Below are positions 1-6,285 of a stretch of 8,058 bases of DNA, one piece after another. Source of the stretch: an uncultured Sphingobium sp. Its GTDB lineage: Bacteria > Pseudomonadota > Alphaproteobacteria > Sphingomonadales > Sphingomonadaceae. The stretch covers positions 1 through 8,058 of the forward strand of contig CAJYHD010000114.1 of assembly GCA_913773715.1 (NCBI GenBank). Direction: 5' to 3'. The position numbers and the translations under genes are program-made. The notes under the pieces were generated by a model. That model did no database searches, was not told the origin of the DNA, and saw only the letters and a program-made list of their open reading frames with translations. Position 1 is the stretch's first letter. Each line of letters opens with the position of its first letter.

Positions 1-1
1 C

Positions 2-136
2 GGCGTGGGCGCGTCCCGTCGCCTCTCTGCCGTGCGCTGGAACATCGCATCGCGTATCGTGGTCGCGTGGGTCGTCACCCTGCCTTCCGCTGCCCTGATC
101 GGCGCAGCCTTCTATGGTGTGACCCGCCTGTTCTGA
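2..136 (+). CDS. PiT-family inorganic phosphate transporter, C-terminal fragment
   Basis: Only the last 44 codons lie in the window; the gene begins before position 1 and stops at TGA 134-136. The readable tail contains GVGASRRLSAVRW, a conserved motif near the C-terminus of PiT-type low-affinity phosphate permeases, followed by a hydrophobic helix (IVVAWVVTLPSAALIGAAFY), the typical last membrane span. In this family the protein is a multi-span inner-membrane carrier taking up phosphate (often as a metal-phosphate complex) with protons or sodium. The family assignment rests on this short tail, so the exact subtype cannot be fixed. It is on the same strand as the next gene but 196 bp away, with inverted repeats between, so co-transcription is doubtful. 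Confidence 0.8.
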   Translation, partial: GVGASRRLSAVRWNIASRIVVAWVVTLPSAALIGAAFYGVTRLF

Positions 137-160
137 CGGGCGGGGGCGGTTGTCCTATTA

Positions 161-190
161 CGCCCTCGACTGATAGGGCGGACTCAGTCG
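161..190 (+). other. Two interlocking inverted repeats after the phosphate permease
   Basis: The first repeat pairs CGCCCT (161-166) with AGGGCG (175-180). The second pairs CGACTGA (167-173), which is the loop of the first, with TCAGTCG (184-190). Both are perfect. In RNA the two stems are either mutually exclusive or form a tight pseudoknot with no linker on one side. They begin 25 bp after the permease stop, so they may mark its 3' end, but no run of U follows and this is not a standard intrinsic terminator. Confidence 0.4.
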
Positions 191-257
191 ATGGGCCATG
201 ATGGAGAAGGCGCAGGATGACATCAAGAAAGGTCTGTCGCCAAAACCGCATCACGCA

Positions 258-318
258 ACTTAATTTCCTACATTTGACATCAAATGTCGTGTTTTGCGGG
301 AAATATGCGAAGTTAAGT
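258..318 (+). promoter_or_regulatory. Nested dyad with a -35-like TTGACA upstream of xerC
   Basis: This AT-rich stretch stands out in a GC-rich window. Its centre is a perfect inverted repeat, ACATTTG (270-276) and CAAATGT (281-287), around ACAT. Around it lie ATTTCC (263-268) with GGAAAT (299-304) and ACTTAA (258-263) with TTAAGT (313-318). A perfect TTGACA sits at 274-279 inside the core repeat, but no good -10 box lies 16-18 bp downstream; AAATAT (301-306) is 21 bp away. It is the likely xerC promoter region, and the core dyad is a possible operator. No regulator can be named. Confidence 0.4.
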
Positions 319-332
319 GGCAGGCGCGACCC

Positions 333-1226
333 ATGACGACTCGCTCGCTTCTCGAAGACTGGCGGCATCATCTGACCCTCGACCGCCGCCGATCGACCCA
401 TACCGTGCGTGCCTATGTCGCCACCGCCGAGCGGCTGATCGCCTTTCTGGAACAGCATCGTGGCGAGGCCATCACCGCCGCCGCATTGGCGAACCTCGAC
501 CAATCCGACCTGCGCGCCTTCCTCACGGCCCGACGAATGGACGGCATCGGCAACCTTTCAGCCGCCCGAGAACTCTCCGCCGTTCGCGGTTTCTTGCGCC
601 ATGTCGGCGGCGAGGACGCGCGCATTCCCCAGCTCAAGGGACCTCGCGTCAAGCGCGGCCTCCCGCGCCCGGTTTCGCCCGACGAAGCCGTGGCGCTCGC
701 CGCCGACATCGCCGAAACGGCCCGAGAAGGCTGGATCGGCGCGCGCGACTGGGCGGTGCTGCTGCTGCTCTACGGAGCGGGGCTGCGCATCGGCGAGGCG
801 ATGGGGCTGAACGGCGATGTCCTCCCGCTCGGCGACACGTTGCGCGTTACCGGCAAGCGCAACAAGACGCGCATCGTGCCCCTGCTGCCGCAAGTCCGCG
901 CCGCGATCGAAGCTTATGTCGATCAATGCCCCTATCCCCCCGCCCGCGACCAGCCGCTGTTCCGGGGGGCAAGAGGCGGGCCGCTGTCCGCGGCGCTCAT
1001 CCGCCGAGCGGTACAGGGTGCTCGCGGCAGGCTTGGCCTGTCCGACCGAACCACGCCCCACGCCCTGCGCCACAGCTTCGCCACCCATCTGCTCGGGCGC
1101 GGCGCGGACCTGCGCTCGCTTCAGGAACTGCTCGGCCATGCCAGCCTCTCCTCGACGCAAGTCTATACGCAGGTCGATGCCGCGCACCTGCTCGACGTCT
1201 ATCGCAACGCGCACCCCCGCGCCTGA
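333..1226 (+). CDS. xerC: Tyrosine recombinase XerC
   Basis: A 297-residue site-specific recombinase, the usual XerC length. In the family it acts with XerD at dif to resolve chromosome dimers at cell division, in the cytoplasm on DNA. Residues about 4-90 form the SAM-like core-binding domain and about 110-290 the catalytic domain. The full catalytic set is visible: Arg152 in GAGLRIGEAM, Lys175 in the beta-hairpin (TGKRNKTRIVPLL), His243 and Arg246 in HALRH, His269 in LLGHASLSST, and nucleophile Tyr278. The hairpin reads GKRNK where GKGNK is more usual, a small change. ATG 333 is chosen because it starts right before the domain (MTTRSLLEDW); an in-frame TTG at 294 would add 13 residues unlike the family. 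The ribosome site is weak. XerD is the main alternative; XerC is preferred on overall feel. Confidence 0.9.
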   Translation: MTTRSLLEDWRHHLTLDRRRSTHTVRAYVATAERLIAFLEQHRGEAITAAALANLDQSDLRAFLTARRMDGIGNLSAARELSAVRGFLRHVGGEDARIPQLKGPRVKRGLPRPVSPDEAVALAADIAETAREGWIGARDWAVLLLLYGAGLRIGEAMGLNGDVLPLGDTLRVTGKRNKTRIVPLLPQVRAAIEAYVDQCPYPPARDQPLFRGARGGPLSAALIRRAVQGARGRLGLSDRTTPHALRHSFATHLLGRGADLRSLQELLGHASLSSTQVYTQVDAAHLLDVYRNAHPRA

Positions 1227-1285
1227 ACTCCGCTTGCCCGATCGCCCATGATAGGGGATATCGCTCTCATGCAAGGTATCGCCCG

Positions 1286-1768
1286 ATGATCCCCGTCATT
1301 CCGCAAGTGTCGCAGGTCGCGCAGACGATCCAGCTGGCGCTCGCGCCGGTCTTCCTGCTCGCGGGCATCGGTGCGTTCCTCAACGTCTGCGTCAGCCGCC
1401 TCGCCCGCATCATCGATCGCGCCCGCGCCGTCGAGGAACTTGTCCTGACGACACGCGGCAAGGAACATGACCGGATGGTAGGCGAAATCCGCGTCCTCGA
1501 CCGGCGCATGAGCGTCGTCAACGGCGCGATCTTTCTGTCGGTAGCCTCGGCCTGCGCAGTCTGTCTCGTCGTCATCCTGCTGTTCGCGGGCAATTTGCTG
1601 GGCGCGCATCTTGGCACACCCGTCGCGATCCTCTTCAGCCTGGCGATGCTACTTCAGGCGGGCGCCTTCGCCACCTTCATCCAGGAAATCCGCCTCGCCT
1701 CTCGGACCATCCACATCCGCAACGAAGTTCTCTATCACAAGGCGGAGGAGGAAGAGGCGGCGGCATGA
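1286..1768 (+). CDS. DUF2721 family membrane protein
   Basis: A 160-residue inner-membrane protein of the DUF2721 family, whose function is unknown. The N-terminal part (about residues 11-45) carries the family signature, a hydrophobic helix reading IQLALAPVFLLAGIGAFLNV and then SRLARIIDRAR. A charged middle (45-75) is followed by two further membrane helices, about 78-103 and 107-132, and an acidic tail (EEEEAAA). No catalytic motif is visible. The ATG at 1286 has AAGG nine bases upstream and begins just before the conserved region. It starts 59 bp after xerC on the same strand, and its last codons overlap the start of the next gene in ATGA, so the two are probably translated together. Any role with the downstream Fe-S protein is inference from position. 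Confidence 0.85.
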   Translation: MIPVIPQVSQVAQTIQLALAPVFLLAGIGAFLNVCVSRLARIIDRARAVEELVLTTRGKEHDRMVGEIRVLDRRMSVVNGAIFLSVASACAVCLVVILLFAGNLLGAHLGTPVAILFSLAMLLQAGAFATFIQEIRLASRTIHIRNEVLYHKAEEEEAAA

Positions 1769-2301
1769 CGAAGTTCACCGTCAACGACCGTCCCGTGCAA
1801 TATCGCATGGACCCCGACACGCCGCTGCTCTGGGCGCTACGTGACGCATCCAACCTGACCGGCACGAAATATGGCTGCGGCACGGGGGATTGCGGCGCCT
1901 GCACCGTCGATATCGACGGCGAAGCGGTCCGTTCCTGCCAGGTCACTATCGGCAAGACTGAAGGCCGCTTTGTCACGACGATCGAGGCGCTTTCGCCCGA
2001 TCGCGGCCATCCGCTGCAACAGGCGTTCGCCGCCGACAACGTTTCGCAATGCGGCTACTGCATCCCGGGCATGATCATGGCCGCGTCGGTGCTGCTGCGC
2101 CGGACCAACGATCCAAGCGACGAGGAGATCGACGCCGCCATCACCAACATCTGCCGGTGCGGCATCTATCCGCGCCTTCGCGGTGCGATCCAGCGGGCGG
2201 GGCGCATCATGCGCGGCGAGGAGCAGGTCGCTGCCGCCCCGCCGCCGGGCATCACACCCGAGCAGGCCGCGGAAACCGTGCCCGCCCTGCGCAAGCCCTG
2301 A
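1765..2301 (+). CDS. (2Fe-2S)-binding small subunit of a xanthine dehydrogenase-family oxidoreductase
   Basis: A 178-residue electron-transfer subunit of the CoxS/IorA type. All eight ligands for two [2Fe-2S] clusters are present. The plant-ferredoxin-type N-domain has Cys38, Cys43, Cys46 and Cys58 (within YGCGTGDCGACT and VRSCQ). The helical C-domain has Cys96 and Cys99 (QCGYCIPGM) and Cys130 and Cys132 (ICRCGIYPRLR). In the family it passes electrons from a molybdopterin large subunit that hydroxylates N-heterocycles or oxidises aldehydes. A Pro/Ala-rich tail after about residue 150 makes it slightly longer than the usual roughly 150-160. The ATG overlaps the DUF2721 stop by 4 bp, with AGAGG seven bases upstream. 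No molybdenum subunit or maturation gene follows; the next gene is convergent. The exact substrate, and so a gene symbol, cannot be given. Confidence 0.9.
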   Translation: MTKFTVNDRPVQYRMDPDTPLLWALRDASNLTGTKYGCGTGDCGACTVDIDGEAVRSCQVTIGKTEGRFVTTIEALSPDRGHPLQQAFAADNVSQCGYCIPGMIMAASVLLRRTNDPSDEEIDAAITNICRCGIYPRLRGAIQRAGRIMRGEEQVAAAPPPGITPEQAAETVPALRKP

Positions 2302-2305
2302 CCCA

Positions 2306-3115
2306 TCAGCCGAAGCGATAGGCCGACACTGTCCAGCCCATCGCTTCGCTGCGGTGATCAAGATTAGCCGGATCGTCACCACCAGCTCCCAGCGCGACCA
2401 TCAGCGGCAGCAGATGCTCCTCGCGAGGATGGGCAAAGCGGGCATGCGGCAATTCAGCCCATCCTGCGACGCGGCGCGCGCGCTGGTCAGGATCAGGGTC
2501 GGTCACCGCATGCTCAAGCGCCGCGTCCCATTCCGACGATGGCTCGGTCGCGGCCGGACCGCGCACGCGCAGATTGTGGAAGCTCATACCCGATCCCACG
2601 ATCAGCACACCTTCGTCCCGCAAGGCCGACAAAGCCCGTCCCGCCGCGATGTGCGCCGCCGGATCGAGGTCGTGCCGAAGGGACAACTGGACGAGCGGAA
2701 TGTCCGCATCGGGCACCGCGACCTTCATGGGAATGAAGACCCCATGGTCCCAGCCCCGCTCGCCGTCCTCCTCCGCCGCAAACCTAGCGTCCTTCAGAAG
2801 CGACGCGACGCGATGCGCCAGTTCCGGTGAGCCTGGCGCATCCCAGCGCAACTGATAGGTGTGCGGCGGAAAGCCATAATAGTCGAACAGCAGGCCCGGC
2901 CGCTCGCCGCTGTGTACGGTGAAAGCCGCTTCTTCCCAATGGCCCGAAACCAGCAGGATCGCCTTCGGCCGTTCGGGCAGGCTGTCGATTAGCCCTGCAA
3001 GATAATCCTGCATCGGCCACCACATCGGATCGCTATGCGGATTTTGCGGATCGGCGGGGTCCATGAAGAAGCAGGGACCACCGCCATGGGGGATGAAGAG
3101 AGCAGGCTGTTTCAT
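2306..3115 (-). CDS. DODA/LigB-type extradiol ring-cleavage dioxygenase
   Basis: A 269-residue cytoplasmic, non-heme metal dioxygenase of the class III extradiol (LigB) superfamily, DODA/YgiD branch, which opens catechol-type rings such as DOPA. The expected metal and active-site histidines are visible: His10 in FIPHGGGPCFF, His59 in LLVSGHWEE, His124 in GWDHGVFIP, His180 in GSGMSFHNL and His234 in REEHLLPLMVALG. Length and motif order match the family, and the gene looks intact. The true substrate is unknown; these enzymes are often annotated as 4,5-DOPA dioxygenase by homology only. ATG 3115 is chosen because FIPHGGG must lie near the N-terminus; upstream in-frame extension would run into bphP. 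It follows bphP by 67 bp on the same strand. Its start abuts a hairpin and has no clear Shine-Dalgarno. Its stop is 4 bp from that of the convergent Fe-S gene. Confidence 0.88.
   Translation of the reverse strand: MKQPALFIPHGGGPCFFMDPADPQNPHSDPMWWPMQDYLAGLIDSLPERPKAILLVSGHWEEAAFTVHSGERPGLLFDYYGFPPHTYQLRWDAPGSPELAHRVASLLKDARFAAEEDGERGWDHGVFIPMKVAVPDADIPLVQLSLRHDLDPAAHIAAGRALSALRDEGVLIVGSGMSFHNLRVRGPAATEPSSEWDAALEHAVTDPDPDQRARRVAGWAELPHARFAHPREEHLLPLMVALGAGGDDPANLDHRSEAMGWTVSAYRFG
2311..2348. other. 9-bp stem-loop at the convergent gene end
   Basis: CGAAGCGAT (2311-2319) is the perfect reverse complement of ATCGCTTCG (2340-2348), with a 20-base loop that can pair further (GGC 2321-2323 with GCC 2336-2338, GAC 2325-2327 with GTC 2331-2333). 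It lies in the last codons of the dioxygenase gene and just past the stop of the plus-strand Fe-S gene. It could end transcription for either strand, but neither side has a run of U, so terminator function is only possible. Confidence 0.35.
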
Positions 3116-3176
3116 GCCGACAAGATCGGCATGTCGGCCGCTCTTCACAATCGAAGAGGCTGAAACCGATCGTTTC
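3116..3176 (-). promoter_or_regulatory. Three tandem perfect hairpins in the bphP-dioxygenase spacer
   Basis: The 67-bp gap (3116-3182) is almost filled by three separate perfect inverted repeats. In minus-strand transcript order they are GAAAC/GTTTC (3162-3176, 5-base loop), CTCTTC/GAAGAG (3141-3158, 6-base loop) and GCCGACA/TGTCGGC (3116-3138, 9-base loop). The last ends directly against the dioxygenase ATG. There is no usual ribosome site next to the ATG; the nearest purine run (GAAGAG) lies about 25 bases up and would come close to the start only if the last hairpin folds. A role in setting dioxygenase translation or mRNA stability is inference. Confidence 0.45.
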
Positions 3177-3182
3177 TTCCGG

Positions 3183-5753
3183 TTATTTTGCCTTCTCGAT
3201 AAAAGATCCCAGAGCCTGCGCCAGCGTGGCACCCGAATAAGGCTTCTTTAGCAACGTCACATGTTCGAATCGCGCGGGCAGTTCCAGACCATCGCCATAG
3301 CCGGTCGCGAAGATGAAGGGGATGCCTTTCTCCGTCAGCAGATCCGCAACCGGCAGGCTGCTCTCGTGCCCCAGGTTGAAGTCGAGCACGGCGAGATCGA
3401 CGGGCTGAAGCGCCAGTGCCTCCCGCGCACGCCCGACGCTGGCGGCGGTCATGACCTCCGCCCCCAAATCGCGCAGCGCATCCTCGCCATCCATGGCGAT
3501 GATCATATTGTCCTCGACCAACAGCACGCTGCGAGCCTTGAGCAGGCCGGGGTTCGCAGGGGTCACCGGCTTTGCGCGTTCCCGATCGATCGTTTCGGTC
3601 AGGACGGAGACGACGTGCCGTGACGGAATGCAGAAACGCGCCTCGATCCCGGCCAGCTTGTAATTAATCTCGGCATGCCCCTCCAGATCATAGGGGATGG
3701 AGCGCTCGATCACCGTGGAGCCGAACCCACGCCGCGTTGGCGCGACGACGGGTGGTCCGCCCGCTTCGGTCCAGTCGATGAGCAGGCTTCCATCTTCATC
3801 GACATGCCAACTGATCGACACGGTGCCGCTATCCGACAGCGCGCCATATTTGGCGGCGTTTGTCAGCATCTCGTGAATCACGAGCGCCAATACGGTGAAG
3901 CAACCCGGCGTTAGCAGGACGTTCGGCCCGTCGAGCCGCACCCGATCGCTGCGCTCGCCCAAATAGGCTCCGGCCTCGACTTCGATCAGGTCGTGCAGCC
4001 GCGCAGGTGCCCAGCGGTCCGCCGTAATCTGGTCATGTGCGCGGGCCAGCGCATGAACCCGGCTTTCCAGCGTACCGATAAATTCGTCCACCGTCCGCGC
4101 ACTATCCCGCGTCTGCGACAACAAGCCACGGATCAGCGAGAGGATGTTGCGGACCCGATGGTTCAACTCCGCGATCAGCAGCTCCTGCTTCTCGTGCGCG
4201 CGTTGCCGTTCCTGATCGACCGAATCCGACAGGCGCAACACGACTTCGAGCAGGGCGGTACGCAGCGCTTCGGCGACGCGGACCTGCGCAGGCGTGAAAG
4301 CGAGCGCTATGCCGCGCGACAGTTCCGACCATTCCTCGAAGCTCTTGCGCGGCGAAAGGCGGGGGCCATTCGGGCCGTATTCGATGTTCTTTTCTGGTTT
4401 GCCGCCCCAGCGCACGGCGCGCAACTGCTCGGCGCGAAACAGCACGACATAATCGCGCGGGCGGCGTGATAGCGGGATGGCAAGCAAGCCTGAGACACGG
4501 TCGGAATATGCCGCCGCCTCCGGCAAAACCTTGGACAAGGTGCTTGTCGTATAGACCTGACTCGCAGCCACCTGATTAAGCATGGTCACGATCGCCGCGA
4601 AGGCAGGCTCGTCGGGGGTCAAGCCGGAGAAGGTCATATGCCCGTCGATATAGACGCCCACTCCGTCCGCGGGGATCGTGTCGAATATGATCTCGCCCAA
4701 CCAGCCCGCGTTCGAGAGAAGCTCATGATCCTGCGCCACCGCCGACAGCAGGCGATCGGCGACTTGCCGCGCCTTCCCCTCATATTCCGCCGTTTCCGCC
4801 CGCTCGCGGCTTTCCAGCATCATCGAAAATATCTGGCCGAACAACTCCGCTGCACTACGCTGCGCGAAAGTCGGCAGGCGCGGGCTGTAATGGTGGCAGG
4901 CGAACAGACCCCAGAGCTTGCCATCAACCACGATCGAGATGGAGAGCGACGCGCGAACGCCCATGTTGCGCAGATATTCGATATGGATCGGCGATACCGC
5001 CCGCGTCAGGCAGAGCGACATGTCCAACGCCATTCCAGCCGGATCAATCGCGGGTATCACCGGCACCGGTTCGGCGTGAACGTCGGCAATCACGCGGAAG
5101 ATATTGCGCAGATACAAGGCGCGCGCCTGCTGCGGTATGTCGGACGCGGGATAATGGAGGCCGTAGTAGCTTTCGATGCCGGGCTTCAAAGCTTCGGCAA
5201 TGACTTCGCCATCGCCGGTGTCGGCGAAGCGATAGATCATCACGCGATCGAAGCCCGTGAGCGCCCGAACCTGCCGTGCGCCGTCGCGCAGGAAGGCGGC
5301 CAAGCTGTCCGCCTGCCCCAGACGCGACACCATCGAGCGGACGGTGCTGCTCGCTTCCATTTCGTCCTGACTGGCAGCCTCTGCTTCGATCACGACGAGC
5401 GGGCCGGAGAAATGCACCGCGACGTCGAACAGCGGCCCGCCTTCGGTCAAGGCGAGCGAGAAGATGCGCTCGACCGAGTCCGGTCCGCGCAGCAGGGTGA
5501 TGCGGTTGCGCAGCGTATGGATTGCGTCGCCAGTAAAGACGGCGCTGATCGGCTGGCCCAGCAAAGCCATGGGCGACTTGCCGATAAACGCTTCGCTGTT
5601 GGTTGAAACGCGCGAGACGAGCCAGTCGGCCGTCAGCGCCATCAGGAAGCCGAAGGGCTGCACCGTCCCCAGCACATGGATCGGCTCGCGATCGCAGTTG
5701 GTGAGATCGACGTCAAAGCCGGTCGCGGATTGAGGGTTGTCCGCGTCAGCCAT
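3183..5753 (-). CDS. bphP: Bacteriophytochrome hybrid kinase (PAS-GAF-PHY-HWE kinase-receiver)
   Basis: An 856-residue red/far-red light sensor. The PAS domain (about 14-125) carries Cys20 in NCDREPIHVLG, the biliverdin attachment site of bacterial phytochromes; the motif after it reads QPFG rather than QPHG. The GAF domain (about 145-310) has PASDIP (Asp205), Tyr174, His257 in SPIHIEYLRNMGV and the CHHYSP end of the chromophore pocket. The PHY domain (about 325-505) has the tongue motif PRKSF (468-472). The HWE-type kinase has phosphoacceptor His532 (ELNHRVRNIL), the N-box HEMLTNAAKYGALS (Asn632) and Trp649. The C-terminal receiver (about 740-856) has Glu747/Asp748, phosphoacceptor Asp791 (DFNLG), FATGY (Thr817) and Lys837, so phosphate could pass from His532 to Asp791 in the same protein. 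ATG 5753 has GAGG six bases upstream and overlaps the end of bphO by 8 bp. Confidence 0.95.
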   Translation of the reverse strand: MADADNPQSATGFDVDLTNCDREPIHVLGTVQPFGFLMALTADWLVSRVSTNSEAFIGKSPMALLGQPISAVFTGDAIHTLRNRITLLRGPDSVERIFSLALTEGGPLFDVAVHFSGPLVVIEAEAASQDEMEASSTVRSMVSRLGQADSLAAFLRDGARQVRALTGFDRVMIYRFADTGDGEVIAEALKPGIESYYGLHYPASDIPQQARALYLRNIFRVIADVHAEPVPVIPAIDPAGMALDMSLCLTRAVSPIHIEYLRNMGVRASLSISIVVDGKLWGLFACHHYSPRLPTFAQRSAAELFGQIFSMMLESRERAETAEYEGKARQVADRLLSAVAQDHELLSNAGWLGEIIFDTIPADGVGVYIDGHMTFSGLTPDEPAFAAIVTMLNQVAASQVYTTSTLSKVLPEAAAYSDRVSGLLAIPLSRRPRDYVVLFRAEQLRAVRWGGKPEKNIEYGPNGPRLSPRKSFEEWSELSRGIALAFTPAQVRVAEALRTALLEVVLRLSDSVDQERQRAHEKQELLIAELNHRVRNILSLIRGLLSQTRDSARTVDEFIGTLESRVHALARAHDQITADRWAPARLHDLIEVEAGAYLGERSDRVRLDGPNVLLTPGCFTVLALVIHEMLTNAAKYGALSDSGTVSISWHVDEDGSLLIDWTEAGGPPVVAPTRRGFGSTVIERSIPYDLEGHAEINYKLAGIEARFCIPSRHVVSVLTETIDRERAKPVTPANPGLLKARSVLLVEDNMIIAMDGEDALRDLGAEVMTAASVGRAREALALQPVDLAVLDFNLGHESSLPVADLLTEKGIPFIFATGYGDGLELPARFEHVTLLKKPYSGATLAQALGSFIEKAK

Positions 5754-6285
5754 CGATTGCCTCGCGCTGCGCTTCCGCCGCTTGGGCAAACCGGTCGAAG
5801 GCGGCGCGAGCGCCCTTGATCGCGTCGTCCAACCATTGATCACCGCCTACTGTGGCGGCGGCGTCCATCTCTTGCTGGAATGCCCTCCATTCACCTTTGC
5901 CGTGCGCGGCGGAGAGATAGGCTTTGGGCAAGCCATCTCCCACCTGCCGGGCGAGCATCGCGCCGCCGAGCCGCGATCCCTCCAGTGCATAAAGAAGGCC
6001 CCAGCGATAGCCGCCCTCTCGATCCTCGACATTGGGTAGCGAAGTCGGGATCGCCGCCCCCAGAGCGCCCAGATCGTCGATCAGCAAAGGCAGGCGGGGC
6101 GAGGATGGCTGCGCGACAGGTTCGATCGCATGCAACGCCAACGCGTGAGCGCGAAGGAAATGGACATAGTCGACCTTCGTAGAGAGCGAGAAGTCGCCGA
6201 ACAGATCATCGACTCGCCGATGATCCTCCATCGTCGCTTCACGCAAGGCCAGCCGGATGCGGCCATCATCGGACACTCTCGTCAC
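5746..6285 (-). CDS. bphO: Biliverdin-producing heme oxygenase
   Basis: A 179-residue cytoplasmic heme oxygenase that would open heme to biliverdin, iron and CO with reductant and oxygen. His22 in REATMEDHRRVDDLF fits the proximal heme ligand, and YALEGSRLGGAML (99-111) matches the distal-helix Gly motif of the family. The length is close to that of other bacterial phytochrome-linked heme oxygenases. The start is GTG 6285, supported by AGGA (6294-6297) eight bases away; an ATG at 6289 is out of frame and ends after a few codons. The stop overlaps the bphP start by 8 bp, so the two are very likely translated together and the enzyme supplies the phytochrome's chromophore. A dyad resembling FNR/FixK sites lies 36-49 bp upstream of the start. 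Confidence 0.92.
   Translation of the reverse strand: MTRVSDDGRIRLALREATMEDHRRVDDLFGDFSLSTKVDYVHFLRAHALALHAIEPVAQPSSPRLPLLIDDLGALGAAIPTSLPNVEDREGGYRWGLLYALEGSRLGGAMLARQVGDGLPKAYLSAAHGKGEWRAFQQEMDAAATVGGDQWLDDAIKGARAAFDRFAQAAEAQREAIDG

Noticed and set aside
258..318. A chromosomal dif site next to xerC
   Set aside because: Only the spacing of the inner palindrome fits; the outer arms do not look like XerC/XerD half-sites, and dif is normally at the replication terminus, not tied to xerC.
558..1274. A 238-codon minus-strand frame opposite xerC
   Set aside because: It is antisense to a complete recombinase with all catalytic residues and resembles no family.
317..1285. A long in-frame extension ahead of the DUF2721 protein
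   Set aside because: It overlaps xerC in another frame, has Arg/Pro/Ala-rich non-protein-like content, and the family signature begins at the ATG at 1286.
3116..3232. An N-terminal extension of the dioxygenase by 39 residues
   Set aside because: It would overlap the bphP end and cover the three hairpins; the family begins a few residues before the first active-site histidine, which fits ATG 3115.
4638..5606. A 322-codon open frame on the plus strand inside bphP
   Set aside because: It is antisense to the strongly conserved PAS-GAF-PHY coding region, shows no family resemblance, and long antisense frames are common in GC-rich genes.
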